NCBI RefSeq assembly: GCF_002209535.1
Contig: NZ_NJIG01000023.1
Span: 17,494 to 81,493, forward strand
Direction of reading: 5' to 3'
Source: Achromobacter marplatensis
GTDB lineage: Bacteria; Pseudomonadota; Gammaproteobacteria; Burkholderiales; Burkholderiaceae_B
DNA: 64,000 bases
Positions 1 to 10,183 of this stretch are shown here, one piece after another (the first letter of the stretch is position 1; the number at the start of each line of letters is the position of its first letter). A model generated the notes under the pieces. The model saw only the letters and a program-made list of their open reading frames with translations, was not told where the DNA came from and searched no databases. The translations under genes were made by a program, and so were the position numbers.

Positions 1-92
1 CGGAGCACTCGATACTTTGCTGACCGGCGATGGGACTTGCGCCCTCATCGCCGCCAGCGTCATGACCCGCCTATTCGCCGGCGGGCGCTGCC

Positions 93-335
93 TTAGCCGA
101 CGAACGGGTTGGCGAAGGCGAACAGCATGGCAATACCCACGCCGATCAGGAATGCCGCGTCGATCAGGCCAGCCAGCAGGAACATCTTCGTTTGCAGAGC
201 GTTCATCAGCTCAGGCTGACGAGCCGAAGCTTCCAGATACTTGCCGCCCATCAGTGCGATGCCGATGCAAGCGCCGATAGCACCCAAACCGATGATGAGA
301 CCGCAAGCGAGGGCAACGAAAGCGACGTTGGTCAT
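93..335 (-). CDS. atpE: ATP synthase F0 subunit c
   Basis: This 80-residue protein is the proteolipid that forms the rotating c-ring of the F1F0 ATP synthase in the inner membrane. It has two hydrophobic helices, a polar loop with the RQP motif at residues 39-41, and the ion-binding acidic residue Asp59 in the second helix. The length is normal for the family. It lies downstream of atpI and atpB on the same strand, and the rest of the operon (atpF onward) should lie beyond the left edge. Confidence 0.97.
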   Translation of the reverse strand: MTNVAFVALACGLIIGLGAIGACIGIALMGGKYLEASARQPELMNALQTKMFLLAGLIDAAFLIGVGIAMLFAFANPFVG

Positions 336-453
336 GACAACTCCTTGGTTAGAAATCTGAAGTCAAAAATTGAAAAATAAGGGGTACAGCTCAATGCAAG
401 ATAATCTTGCTATCCCACGCTGGCCGGGTGGCCAGCGCAGGAAATTCGGGGGA

Positions 454-1335
454 TCAGTGGCCTTCGTGTGCCTGGCCGAGATACACCAGCGTCAGCATCA
501 TGAAGATGAAGGCCTGCAGAAGAACGATCAGGATGTGGAAGATCGCCCAGATGGAGCCGGCCAGGATGTGGCCGATTCCCAAGCCGATGCTGGCACCGTT
601 GAAGCCGGTCCAGGCGCCGCCCAGGAGGGCGATCAGCATGAAAATCAGTTCGCCGGCGAACATGTTGCCGAACAACCGCATGCCCAGCGACACGGACTTG
701 GCGGCGTATTCGATCAGGTTCAGCAGCAGGTTGAACGGGGCCAGCACGACGGCGCCCAGGCCATGCGCATGGAACGGCGCGGTGAACAGTTCTTTGACGA
801 AGCCGCCCGGGTGCTTGATCTTGATGCCGTAGTAGAACATCAGCAGCAGCACGCCCAGCGACATGCCCATCGGCACGTTCAGGTCGGCGGTCGGCAGAAT
901 GCGGTGGTAATAGAGGGGATCGCCGTGTTCCGCACCCAGGCCGGTCAGGCGCCAGATGGAGGGCAACAGGTCAACCGGCAGCAAGTCCAGCGCGTTCATC
1001 AGGATGATCCAGAGGAACACGGTGAGCGCCAGCGGGGCGATGAAAAGACGGCTCTTGGCGTTGTGGACGATGCCCTTGGCCTGGTCGTCGACCATGTCGA
1101 CGATCATTTCCACGAAAGCCTGGAAGCGGGTCGGCACGCCACTGGTGGCGCGGCGAGCAGCGCGCCACAGGAAGAAAATCACGATCAGACCCATCAGGCC
1201 GGACCAGAACAACGAGTCGTAATTGATGATGTCGAACTGAGCAATTGCGCTCTGTTTCTCACCGGTATTGTTCAGATGCACCAGGTGATGCTGAATATAC
1301 GCGGACTGAGGCGACACGTCGCTGGCAGCAGCCAT
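454..1335 (-). CDS. atpB: ATP synthase F0 subunit a
   Basis: This 293-residue membrane protein is subunit a of the F0 sector, which forms the proton half-channels beside the c-ring. It has several hydrophobic segments and the conserved a-subunit signature in its middle and C-terminal helices (MRLFGNMFAGE, followed later by a Q-A-F-I-F segment). It sits between atpI and atpE in the standard order and is co-transcribed with them. The length matches betaproteobacterial AtpB proteins. Confidence 0.97.
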   Translation of the reverse strand: MAAASDVSPQSAYIQHHLVHLNNTGEKQSAIAQFDIINYDSLFWSGLMGLIVIFFLWRAARRATSGVPTRFQAFVEMIVDMVDDQAKGIVHNAKSRLFIAPLALTVFLWIILMNALDLLPVDLLPSIWRLTGLGAEHGDPLYYHRILPTADLNVPMGMSLGVLLLMFYYGIKIKHPGGFVKELFTAPFHAHGLGAVVLAPFNLLLNLIEYAAKSVSLGMRLFGNMFAGELIFMLIALLGGAWTGFNGASIGLGIGHILAGSIWAIFHILIVLLQAFIFMMLTLVYLGQAHEGH

Positions 1336-1422
1336 TTGAATCCTACCCTATTTGCTGTATGCCCGAACCCTTGCGAGCCGGACGATTCCACGATCACGTT
1401 TGCCGCTACTGACTACTCGGCG

Positions 1423-1890
1423 CTAAGACAACTTGCGGAACATCAAAAGCAGGAGGTAACCCTTCAATGTGAGTATCAGACCGAGCAATGCAGCGGGCCA
1501 CACCAGGGTGTCCTGCGCCACACGCGAAAGCCCCCACAACAGCAATGCCGTTGCGAACAACTTGATCAACTCACCAGAGAGAAAGGTAAAGGGACTGGCT
1601 CGACCGGCACGAACGCTGACAACCAGGCGCAATGCGAACAACGCATTGGGTATGAAATACGCTCCCGCCCCCGCCAGCGCCGACCAACCAGCCGCTGCCC
1701 CTCCGACAACCCCCGCAATTACTGCTGCTGCGAGCCCCATGGCGCCTTGCGCCGCCAATGCCAACAGGAGCCCGCGGCTAGCTTGAGCATTCAGCGCCGC
1801 GCGATCCGCGTCGCTGAGAACCAGAACCTTGTCCATCTCGTCCTGGTCCAACAAACCCTGTTGCACATGTTGCATCGAGTTCTGCTGCAT
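1423..1890 (-). CDS. atpI: ATP synthase subunit I
   Basis: This 155-residue hydrophobic protein has four predicted transmembrane segments after a short polar N terminus. AtpI proteins help assemble the c-ring and are usually the first gene of the atp operon, as here. The ATG at 1890 is chosen because a GGGGAAG ribosome-binding site precedes it; a TTG lies one codon upstream. The family is poorly conserved, so the call rests on topology and position directly before atpB. Confidence 0.85.
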   Translation of the reverse strand: MQQNSMQHVQQGLLDQDEMDKVLVLSDADRAALNAQASRGLLLALAAQGAMGLAAAVIAGVVGGAAAGWSALAGAGAYFIPNALFALRLVVSVRAGRASPFTFLSGELIKLFATALLLWGLSRVAQDTLVWPAALLGLILTLKGYLLLLMFRKLS

Positions 1891-2332
1891 CAAACTTCCC
1901 CGCTGTACTTCTTGCCCCTATCAGAACCGGCGTGCCCGCACTTGAAACCTGATGCTTTGTCCTTACATAAGTCAAAGGCACCGCTTTCAGTACGCGCTAG
2001 TGTCTGGCTTCGGCTTGCCTGGGTTCGCCTTTCAGCGTTTGCCTTTCAGCGTTCGCCTATTCAGCCCATGCTTTTCAGCATCCGCTAATTTAGCGTCTCT
2101 ACCCTGCAATCCGCGCCCATCCACCGCTTACCAGCCGCCACGTGTTCTTATCCCGCAAGCGTCAAACCCGCAGAGTATAGCGTGATTCTTTTTGCTCGAG
2201 CAAATGAACTTTCGGGGGTTTGTAAGGTGCAAACAACGGCCCGGGCGTACTAGATACCGCACGAAAAATAGGGACGCGAGCGCGCCCCTCGTTCCACCTG
2301 CTCAAGCCTTGCGCAACCCGCCTCTGCACTCT
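1891..2332. other. Intergenic region upstream of the atp operon
   Basis: About 440 bases hold no convincing gene. The region should carry the atp operon promoter (minus strand). It contains a short tandem repeat of about 14 bases at 2024-2079 (units such as TTCGCCTTTCAGCG, the third and fourth diverged) and a perfect 14-base palindrome, TTTGCTCGAGCAAA, at 2191-2204. I could not assign a definite -35/-10 pair. Confidence 0.6.
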
Positions 2333-2359
2333 AAAAAAACGGCCCCGACATCGGGGCCG
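2333..2359 (-). terminator. Rho-independent terminator after the DUF1254 gene
   Basis: On the minus strand there is a perfect GC-rich hairpin (arms CGGCCCC and GGGGCCG) followed by a run of seven T. It lies about 40 bases past the stop codon of the DUF1254 gene and so ends that transcript. Confidence 0.88.
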
Positions 2360-2397
2360 CTTTGTTCCGGCAGGCGGTGGCAACCGGCTGCGCGGGC

Positions 2398-3951
2398 TTA
2401 GTCTTCCTTGACCGGCGGCGGCGCCCACTGGCCATCCAGCGCCGTGTCTTGCGGCCAGTACAGGCGCAGGCTCAACAGGAACGGACCGTCGGCGGCCGGC
2501 GTGCTGATCCAGTTCGAACGCTTCTTCTCGCCCGGGTCGCGGCGCTGGATGTAGATGTCCAGCGAGCCGTCCGAGTTGTACTTCAGCCCGTCGGTGCTGC
2601 GCAGCGCGTAGCGGTTGGCGGGGTTGTCGGCAAAGCCGTGCTTGTCGTTATAGACGTGCAGCGACCAGAACGCGTTGACGGGCGGCAGCTGGCCCTTGTC
2701 GAAGTGCAGCACGTAGTCCTCGTTGGAGTTCAACGGACGGCCCTTCGAATCGGCCACGGTCACCGGGTACAGCACGTCCTCCGGCGTCGGCGCGCCCAGG
2801 CCCGCATAAGCGATGGCGGCGCGGCGCGCGTAGTCGGTGCCGTAGGTGCCGATGCCCGACAGGACGGTGTTCCAGCCGTTGATCGGCGTGCCCAGGCGCG
2901 ACACGCCATCGGCGATGCGGCGACCCGCGAGCGGCTGGGCATCGGCCAGGGCCTGCTGCACGGCCGGGCTCAGGCGGCCATACGAGAACGGTTGGCGGCT
3001 GTCCAAGCCGATGCGGCGCATGCGGTCCAGGATCGGCGAATCGTTGGCGTGCGGCGGATTGTTGCGCAACACATCGAAGAACAGTGCAAAGAAGGATGCC
3101 GCGTCCATGCTGGCCGCCTGCTCGGCGGGCGTGCCCTCGGGCAGGTTTACCGGCGTCGGCAACGGCAGGCCGCTGCCGATCGGGGCCGAGCCCACGCCCG
3201 ATCCGGTCTGCGGATAGGCGTTGCCCGCGGTGTAGCGGCCGCTGCGCATCGGCGTCGCGGCGGTCTGCGTGACAAGCGGCACAGCAGTCATGCCGGCCTG
3301 GATCTGATTGACGGCCGCGTAGTCCTGCGGACCGCCGGTCTGGGTCCAGCCGATCAACCAGCCGGTCGAGGTCGGGCTGCGGATCACGTCGATGCCGGCG
3401 GGCACGCTGCCCTGCCAGTTGGGGCCGACGATGGCGAAGGATTGCGCGCCGGGGCCGTTGGTGCGGGTGCCGCGCGAGGCGAACACGTCGCTCCACATAT
3501 CCAGCGCCGACAGCACCGAATAGCGCCCGCCCGTGTCGGGCAGGTTCACGATCAGCGGCGCTTGCGAAACATCGAACCACAGGCTGGAGTACAGCGCGTC
3601 GGCGCTGGGCCACGGCGTGTCGGCGGCGCGCGGGTCAGGGAAAGCGGTCTTGTGGCCGAACTGGTTCACCGGCGCGCGCCCGTCCAGCGGACTTTGCACG
3701 GCGGTGGCCTTGCGGCGCGCCAGCTCCATCAACACCATGGGATAGGCGTAGACGTAGGCATCGATGGCCGTGTCGCGCAGATCCTGCTCGCTCATCTGCG
3801 GCGCGGCAGCCGAGGCGGGATAGGGCGTTTCGGACACCAGGCGCAGCGTGGGCTGCGGCGATTGAGCCTGAGTGGCGGTCACGAAGCAGGCGCTGAGCGC
3901 GCCCGCAAGGACCGCGGCGGACCACCGGCGATTGGCGATAAAAGTACGCAT
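2398..3951 (-). CDS. Exported DUF1254/DUF1214 protein
   Basis: This 517-residue protein starts with an N-terminal signal peptide (cleavage likely near ATQA-Q, residue 29). The DUF1254 domain comes first (AYVYAYPMVLMELARRK and the D-M-W-S-D-V-F segment) and the DUF1214 domain follows in the C-terminal third (VLHFDKGQLPPVNAFWSLHVY). The biochemical role of the family is not established. An AAGGAG site precedes the start and a strong terminator follows, so it is probably a single-gene unit. A second family member lies at 47021-48547. Confidence 0.9.
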   Translation of the reverse strand: MRTFIANRRWSAAVLAGALSACFVTATQAQSPQPTLRLVSETPYPASAAAPQMSEQDLRDTAIDAYVYAYPMVLMELARRKATAVQSPLDGRAPVNQFGHKTAFPDPRAADTPWPSADALYSSLWFDVSQAPLIVNLPDTGGRYSVLSALDMWSDVFASRGTRTNGPGAQSFAIVGPNWQGSVPAGIDVIRSPTSTGWLIGWTQTGGPQDYAAVNQIQAGMTAVPLVTQTAATPMRSGRYTAGNAYPQTGSGVGSAPIGSGLPLPTPVNLPEGTPAEQAASMDAASFFALFFDVLRNNPPHANDSPILDRMRRIGLDSRQPFSYGRLSPAVQQALADAQPLAGRRIADGVSRLGTPINGWNTVLSGIGTYGTDYARRAAIAYAGLGAPTPEDVLYPVTVADSKGRPLNSNEDYVLHFDKGQLPPVNAFWSLHVYNDKHGFADNPANRYALRSTDGLKYNSDGSLDIYIQRRDPGEKKRSNWISTPAADGPFLLSLRLYWPQDTALDGQWAPPPVKED

Positions 3952-4137
3952 GCAAGGCTCCTTCTTGATTTTGTTTGCAAGCGAGCCGCCGCGCGGGACT
4001 TGCCAGGTTGGGCAAGCCGCTCTGGCGCGGCACCTCTTGATGACGCCTAATCAGGATAGGGAAGAAGTCTGCAACAAGGTGCTGCCCAGACGTTTCAAGG
4101 CGCAACGGGAAAACCCGTATTCATCGCCCATGAAAAA

Positions 4138-4155
4138 CGCGCCCTGCCGGGCGCG
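4138..4155 (-). terminator. Terminator after the enoyl-CoA hydratase gene
   Basis: Read on the minus strand, a hairpin with CGCGCCC/GGGCGCG arms and a four-base loop is followed by five T. It lies about 50 bases past the hydratase stop codon. Confidence 0.75.
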
Positions 4156-4204
4156 TCGGGTGTATCAGGACATGCACACGCCGCTTGCGCGGACGTAACA
4201 AGGC

Positions 4205-4981
<777 letters not shown>

Positions 4982-5009
4982 TGAATGTCTCCAGTAATAA
5001 GATAGAAGC

Positions 5010-6785
5010 ATGAAAAAATCAGATGCCGCTTTTCCGATACTTTACCGCCTTGCGCCGTTCGATCCGGCAGGACACCGCTACCGGATAACCCTAACCATCG
5101 ATACGCCTTCTCCTGAAGGCCAGCGGCTGTCGCTGCCGGCCTGGATTCCGGGCAGCTACCTCATCCGCGATTTCTCGCGCCAGATCGAATCGCTGTCGGC
5201 CCATGCGGGCACGCGGCGCGTGAATGTCGACAAAATCGATAACCACACCTGGCAGGCCGCGCCTTGCGACGGCCCGTTGCGGGTCGAATACGTGGTCTAC
5301 GCGTGGGACCTGTCGGTGCGCGGCGCGCATCTGGACGAAAGCCACGGCTTCTTCAACGGCACCAGCGTGTTCCTGCGCGTGCATGGCCAGGACCATCTGC
5401 CCTGCCTGGTGGACCTGACGCCGCCGCGCGGCCTGGACGGCTGGAAGGTCTACACCAGCCTGCCCGAGGCCCGCGGCCACAAGGGCGCCGCCCGCCGCCA
5501 CGGCTTTGGCCTGTACCTGGCGCCGGATTACGACGCGCTGATCGACCATCCCGTGGAAATGGGCACGCCGCATGTGGCGACGTTCATGGCCCACGGCGCG
5601 GAACACGAACTGGTGTTTACCGGCGTGACGCCGAACCTGGATCTGGCCCGCATCACGGGCGACGTGAAAAAGATCTGCGAGACGCAGATCGCGTTCTTCG
5701 AGCCCCGCACGAAACGCGCGCCGTTCCTGGACAGTTCCAACCGCTACGTCTTCATGACCATGGTGACGGGCGACGGCTACGGCGGCCTGGAGCATCGCGC
5801 CAGCACTGCGCTGATGACGTCCCGCAAGGACTTGCCGGTGCTGGGCCAGCAAGGCCAGGGCGAAGGCTACCGCGGCTTTCTTGGCCTGGTCAGCCATGAA
5901 TACTTCCATACCTGGAACGTCAAGCGCATCAAGCCGCAGGCGTTTGCCCCCTACCACCTTGAGCAGCCCGACCTGACGCGCCTGCTGTGGGTGTTCGAAG
6001 GCTTCACGTCCTATTACGACGACCTGCTGCTGCTGCGCTCGGGCGCGATCACGCAGTCCGACTACCTGCGCTTGCTGGCCAAGACCATCACCAGCGTGGC
6101 CCGCACGCCGGGCCGCGCCAAGCAGTCGGTGGCGGAAAGCTCGTTCGACGCGTGGACGCGCTATTACAAGCAGGACGAGAACTCGCCCAACGCGCTGGTC
6201 AGTTACTACACGAAGGGCGCGCTGGTGGCGCTGGGCCTGGACTTGCTGATCCGCCGCGACTCCGCCGGCCGCCATTCGCTGGACGACGTGATGCGCCTGC
6301 TGTGGGAGCGCTATGGCCGCGACTTCTATCAGGGCAATCCGCAGGGCTTGCCCGAAGACGGCCTGCCCGCGCTGATCCAGGAAGCCACCGGCGTGGATGC
6401 CCGCCGCTTCATCGCGCGCCATGCCTACGGCACGGCCGACGTGCCGCTGGCCGAACTGCTGGCCGCCGAAGGCATCACGCTGCAATGGAAGACGGCGGCC
6501 AACATCCCGTCGCTGGACGTGCGCACGCGCAAACAGGGCGACTCGCTGCTGCTGGCCACCGTGCTGGAAGGCGGCGCGGGCCACCAGGCCGGCCTGTCGG
6601 CGGGCGATGTGCTGGTGGCGGTGGATGGTTTGCGGGTGGATGCACCCGCCGGCCTGGACCTGCTGCTGGCGCAGTATCGCCCCGGTGATCGCGTTACGGT
6701 ACACGTGTTCCGCCGCGACGAGTTGCGCGCGTACCGCGTGAGGCTCACCGCGCCGGAAGCGCTGGATTGCGTGTTGACGGTATAG
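5010..6785 (+). CDS. M61 family metallopeptidase with PDZ domain
   Basis: This 591-residue protein is a glycyl-aminopeptidase-type M61 peptidase. The zinc site is HEYFH at residues 296-300, within SHEYFHTWNVKRIKP, and the third ligand Glu probably lies in the nearby FEGFTSYY segment. A C-terminal PDZ domain covers roughly residues 500-580 (EGGAGHQAGLSAGDVLVAVDG). No signal peptide is evident. It is divergent from the enoyl-CoA hydratase gene, with 28 bases between the starts. The physiological substrate is unknown. Confidence 0.92.
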   Translation: MKKSDAAFPILYRLAPFDPAGHRYRITLTIDTPSPEGQRLSLPAWIPGSYLIRDFSRQIESLSAHAGTRRVNVDKIDNHTWQAAPCDGPLRVEYVVYAWDLSVRGAHLDESHGFFNGTSVFLRVHGQDHLPCLVDLTPPRGLDGWKVYTSLPEARGHKGAARRHGFGLYLAPDYDALIDHPVEMGTPHVATFMAHGAEHELVFTGVTPNLDLARITGDVKKICETQIAFFEPRTKRAPFLDSSNRYVFMTMVTGDGYGGLEHRASTALMTSRKDLPVLGQQGQGEGYRGFLGLVSHEYFHTWNVKRIKPQAFAPYHLEQPDLTRLLWVFEGFTSYYDDLLLLRSGAITQSDYLRLLAKTITSVARTPGRAKQSVAESSFDAWTRYYKQDENSPNALVSYYTKGALVALGLDLLIRRDSAGRHSLDDVMRLLWERYGRDFYQGNPQGLPEDGLPALIQEATGVDARRFIARHAYGTADVPLAELLAAEGITLQWKTAANIPSLDVRTRKQGDSLLLATVLEGGAGHQAGLSAGDVLVAVDGLRVDAPAGLDLLLAQYRPGDRVTVHVFRRDELRAYRVRLTAPEALDCVLTV

Positions 6786-6809
6786 CGCCGCGCGTCGGGG
6801 GATACGGCA

Positions 6810-6830
6810 CAGGGGCCCATCGGGCCCCTG
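6810..6830. terminator. Hairpin between convergent genes
   Basis: A perfect stem CAGGGGCCC/GGGCCCCTG with a three-base loop lies between the stop codons of the convergent M61 peptidase and Bug genes. It probably ends transcription in both directions, although no long T run follows. Confidence 0.6.
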
Positions 6831-6831
6831 C

Positions 6832-7794
6832 TTAATTCAGCTTGGCCCCCGAGGCGTCCACCGCCTTTTTCCACGCGTCCAGTTCGCGGTCGATATGGCT
6901 GGCGAAGTCGGCTGGCGTAGAGCCCACGGTTTCATAGCCATAGCCCGCCAGTTGCTGCTTCAACGCGGGCAACGCCACGGCGTCGGCGATGCCGCGGCTC
7001 AAGGCGTTGACGACATCGGGCGGCGTGCCCGCCGGCGCCAGCACCCCGTACCAGCCGTTCACGACGAAGCCAGGCACGCTTTCGGCCACCGTGGGCACAT
7101 CGGGCAGCAAGGGCGAGCGGCGTTCACCGGTGACCGCGATGGCCTTCAACTTGCCTGCCTGCACCTGTGGCAACGACGTGGAGATGCTGTCGAACATCAA
7201 CGACACCTCGCCGCCCAGCAAGGCGACGACCGCGGGGCCGCTGCCTTTGTACGGCACGTGCATCATGTCCACGCCCGTCTGGTTCTTGAACATCTCGGCG
7301 GCCAGATGGCTGGTGTTGCCGTTGCCGGCGGACGCGAAACTGAGCTTGCCGGGATGGCTCTTGCCGTAGGCGATCAGTTCGGGGATGGTGCTGGCCGGCG
7401 TGGACAACGGCGCAGCCACCAGCATCGGCAACGTCGCCACCAGCGAGACCGGCGCGAAGTCACGGCGGGTGTCGTAGGGCAAGGACGGATACAGGCTGGG
7501 GTTGATGGCATGCGCGGCCAGCACCATCAGCAAGGTGTAGCCGTCAGGCTTGGCGCGCGCCAATTGCGCGGACGCGATGGCGCCGCCCGCGCCCGGCTTG
7601 TATTCCAGCACGATCGGCTGACCCCACTTCTTCTGCAGTTCCGCGCCCAGCGGCCGGGCCAGCATATCGGCGCTGCCGCCCGGCGGATACGGGATCAGCA
7701 AGGTGATGGGCTTGTCGGGGTAGGTCGGGGCGGCTTCTACAGCACCCAGGGACAGGACGCCGAGCGACGCGGCGATCAGAAGCGAACGGATCAT
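6832..7794 (-). CDS. Bug/TctC-type tripartite tricarboxylate transporter SBP
   Basis: This 320-residue periplasmic binding protein has a Sec signal peptide ending near AVEAAP, followed by the typical Bug opening YPDKPITLLIPYPPGGSAD and, later, GKLSFASAGNGN. Bug proteins bind carboxylates or aromatic acids for TTT transporters; no TctA/TctB membrane genes are nearby. The start at 7794 has a GGAG site. It is the last gene of the Bug-pcaI-pcaJ-Bug series, so the ligand may be a compound that feeds the beta-ketoadipate pathway (inference). Confidence 0.92.
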   Translation of the reverse strand: MIRSLLIAASLGVLSLGAVEAAPTYPDKPITLLIPYPPGGSADMLARPLGAELQKKWGQPIVLEYKPGAGGAIASAQLARAKPDGYTLLMVLAAHAINPSLYPSLPYDTRRDFAPVSLVATLPMLVAAPLSTPASTIPELIAYGKSHPGKLSFASAGNGNTSHLAAEMFKNQTGVDMMHVPYKGSGPAVVALLGGEVSLMFDSISTSLPQVQAGKLKAIAVTGERRSPLLPDVPTVAESVPGFVVNGWYGVLAPAGTPPDVVNALSRGIADAVALPALKQQLAGYGYETVGSTPADFASHIDRELDAWKKAVDASGAKLN

Positions 7795-7831
7795 CAGGGG
7801 GTCTCCTTTGCCCGAAGGCGGATGCACACCG

Positions 7832-8530
7832 TCAGGCGTAGCGCGGCGTGCCGGCTGGATCCAGCACGATCACGCGCGGCGTCGCCGGGAAATGCAGCGG
7901 CGCCTCGGTCACGGAACGCAGGAAGGCCGCGGTAACGCCTGCCTTCATGGCGTAGACATTCAAGCCGCCGGGCGTCACGTCGATCACCGCCAGATCGGTA
8001 TAGATGCGCGTCACCACGCCCTTGCCCGTCAGCGGGTAGGTGCATTGGCGCAGCACCTTGGGCGTGCCATCGCGGCCGCGGTGCTCCATCGTGACCAGGA
8101 CCTGCTTGGCGCCCACGGCCAGGTCCATCGCGCCGCCCACGGCGGGAATGGCGTCGGCCGCATTGGTCTTCCAATTGGCCAGGTCGCCTGATTCCGATAC
8201 CTGGAACGCGCCCAGCACGGCGTAGTCCAGGTGGCCGCCGCGCATCATCGCGAACGACACGGTGTGCTCGGTGATGGAAGCGCCGTCCAGCAGCGTGATG
8301 AACTGGCGGCTGGCGTTGATCAGGTCTGGATCCACGTTTTCGCCGCTGGCGGCCGGGCCCATGCCCAGGATGCCGTTTTCGCTGTGCAGCAGGATGTCCT
8401 TGTCTGACGGCAGGTAGTCGCCCACCAGCGTCGGCATGCCGATGCCCAGGTTGACGATGGAGCCGTCGGGGATGTCGCTGGCCAGCAGCTGTGCGATCTG
8501 CTGGCGGGTCAAGCCGGGGATGTCTTGCAT
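7832..8530 (-). CDS. pcaJ: 3-oxoadipate/3-oxoacid CoA-transferase subunit B
   Basis: This 232-residue protein is the beta subunit of a family I CoA-transferase. It has the N-terminal signature NLGIGMPTLV and the active-site segment SENGILGMG, whose Glu forms the CoA thioester intermediate. It starts one base after the alpha-subunit stop and is preceded by GGAGG, so the two are translationally linked. The divergent pcaD and aromatic-pathway setting favour 3-oxoadipate:succinyl-CoA transferase (PcaJ), but an acetoacetate-type ScoB cannot be excluded by eye. Confidence 0.88.
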   Translation of the reverse strand: MQDIPGLTRQQIAQLLASDIPDGSIVNLGIGMPTLVGDYLPSDKDILLHSENGILGMGPAASGENVDPDLINASRQFITLLDGASITEHTVSFAMMRGGHLDYAVLGAFQVSESGDLANWKTNAADAIPAVGGAMDLAVGAKQVLVTMEHRGRDGTPKVLRQCTYPLTGKGVVTRIYTDLAVIDVTPGGLNVYAMKAGVTAAFLRSVTEAPLHFPATPRVIVLDPAGTPRYA

Positions 8531-8531
8531 G

Positions 8532-9197
8532 TCAGGCCTCCACCCGCACCACGGATTTCACGAAGATGCCTTGCGTCATGACCTGCTCGGGCACGAACGT
8601 GCCCAGCGGCACAACCTCGTCGACCTGCGCGATGGCGTGGCCGGCGGCCATGCACATCACCGGATTGAAGTTGCGCGCAGCATGCCGATACATCAGATTG
8701 CCCCAGCGGTCGCCCAGATGGGCGCGGATCAGCGCGTAATCGCCGCGCAGGGGATGTTCCAGCACGTAGCCCACGCCGTCGATCACTTCCTGGCGACGGC
8801 CCGCGGCCAGTTCGGTGCCGTAGCCGGTGGGCGTGTAGAACGGCCCCAGCCCGGCGCCTGCCGCGCGCAGCCGTTCAGCCAGCGTGCCCTGCGGCACGCA
8901 TTCCAGTTCCACCTCGCCAGCGCGGAACGCACGCGCGAACGCATCGGAATTGGGCGGACGCGGATGCGAACAGATGATCTTGCGGACCTGCTTGCGGATC
9001 AGCAGCGCGGCGATGCCGCGCTCGAACGTGCCGGCGTTGTTCGAGATGATGGTCAGGTCGCGCCGGCCCGATTCCGCCAGGCATTGCAGCAGCTCGTAAG
9101 GCACGCCCGCTTCGCCGAAGCCGCCCACCAGCACGGATGCGCCGTCGGGAATCACCGCCACGGCCTGGGCCATGGATGCTTGGATCTTGTCGATCAC
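8532..9197 (-). CDS. pcaI: 3-oxoadipate/3-oxoacid CoA-transferase subunit A
   Basis: This 221-residue protein is the alpha subunit of the CoA-transferase, with the CoA-binding motif VLVGGFGEAGVP and the segment LVPQGTLAER replaced here by ECVPQGTLAER. It uses a GTG start at 9197 with AGGAG eight bases upstream, and lies two bases after the stop of the Bug gene. Together with PcaJ it would convert 3-oxoadipate to 3-oxoadipyl-CoA. No thiolase gene (pcaF) is present in this window. Confidence 0.88.
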   Translation of the reverse strand: MIDKIQASMAQAVAVIPDGASVLVGGFGEAGVPYELLQCLAESGRRDLTIISNNAGTFERGIAALLIRKQVRKIICSHPRPPNSDAFARAFRAGEVELECVPQGTLAERLRAAGAGLGPFYTPTGYGTELAAGRRQEVIDGVGYVLEHPLRGDYALIRAHLGDRWGNLMYRHAARNFNPVMCMAAGHAIAQVDEVVPLGTFVPEQVMTQGIFVKSVVRVEA

Positions 9198-9199
9198 GT

Positions 9200-10168
9200 C
9201 TATTGCTCCTGCGCCAGTCCGGCCGCGTCCACGATCTGTTTCCAGCGAGCGCGTTCCTGGCCGATGAACGCGGTGAATTCGGCGGGCGTGTTGCCGCCGG
9301 CCTGCCCGCCCATGGCCTTGAAGCGGTCGCTGACTTCGGGGCTCTGCACGACGTCACGCGTGGCGGCGTAGAGCTTGCCGATGACGTCCTCCGGCGTGCC
9401 GGCCGGCGCAACCAGGCCAAACCAGGCAGTCACTACCATGTCCTTCACGCCGGCCTCGGCCATGGTCGGCACGTCCGGCAGTTCAGCCAGCCTGCGGTCG
9501 CTGGTGACCGCAAGCGCGCGCAGCTTGCCGGATTGGATGAACGGCATCGAACTGGGCAGGTTGTCGATCATGAACGTGAACTGCTGGCCCAGCAGCGCGG
9601 CCACCGCCGGGCCCGCGCCCTTGTAGGGCACATGCGTGCCGGGGATGCCGGCGCGCTGCTTGAACAGTTCGGCCGACAGGTGCGGCGATTGCCCCGCGCC
9701 GGAACTGCCGAAGGACACCTTGGCCGGGTCCTGCCTGGCCAGCGCCAGCAGGTCGGCGACCGTGCGGGCGGACGAGGCTTCGTTCACGACCAGCACGTTG
9801 GGCACCGAGATCACCAGCGTCACCGGCGCGAAGTCGGCGGGCTTGTAGGGCAGCGTCTTGTACAGCGCGTAGTTGATGGCGTTGGGGCCGATGTTTCCCA
9901 TCAGCAAGGTGTAGCCATCGGGCTTGGCGCGCGCCATCGTCTGCGCGCCGATGATGCCCGCAGCGCCCGCGCGGTTTTCCACGATGACCTGCTGCCCCAG
10001 CCGGGCGCCCAGCTTGTCCGCGATCAGCCGCGCGGCGATGTCGGTGGTGCCGCCAGGCGCGGACGGGACGATGAGGGTGATCGGCCGTTCAGGCCAGGCG
10101 GCATGGGCCTGGCCTGCCAGGGCGAATGCCACCGCGCCGACAGCCAGCCAGCGATGCGCGTGCAACAT
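9200..10168 (-). CDS. Bug/TctC-type tripartite tricarboxylate transporter SBP
   Basis: This 322-residue periplasmic binding protein has a signal peptide ending near GQAHA-AWP, then the motif PITLIVPSAPGGTTDI. It heads the Bug-pcaI-pcaJ-Bug transcription unit, whose coding regions are separated by only 1-37 bases. A GGGAG site precedes the ATG. The second Bug copy downstream is clearly divergent, so the two may bind different ligands. Confidence 0.92.
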   Translation of the reverse strand: MLHAHRWLAVGAVAFALAGQAHAAWPERPITLIVPSAPGGTTDIAARLIADKLGARLGQQVIVENRAGAAGIIGAQTMARAKPDGYTLLMGNIGPNAINYALYKTLPYKPADFAPVTLVISVPNVLVVNEASSARTVADLLALARQDPAKVSFGSSGAGQSPHLSAELFKQRAGIPGTHVPYKGAGPAVAALLGQQFTFMIDNLPSSMPFIQSGKLRALAVTSDRRLAELPDVPTMAEAGVKDMVVTAWFGLVAPAGTPEDVIGKLYAATRDVVQSPEVSDRFKAMGGQAGGNTPAEFTAFIGQERARWKQIVDAAGLAQEQ

Positions 10169-10183
10169 GCTTGTCTCCCGACG

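Noticed and set aside
370..2088. Long plus-strand open frame across atpB and atpI
   Set aside because: It is antisense to two clear ATP synthase genes, has no domain and arises from the high GC content.
5091..6704. Long minus-strand open frame across the M61 peptidase
   Set aside because: It is a shadow of the peptidase gene; the peptide is His/Gln/Arg-rich with no recognisable motif.
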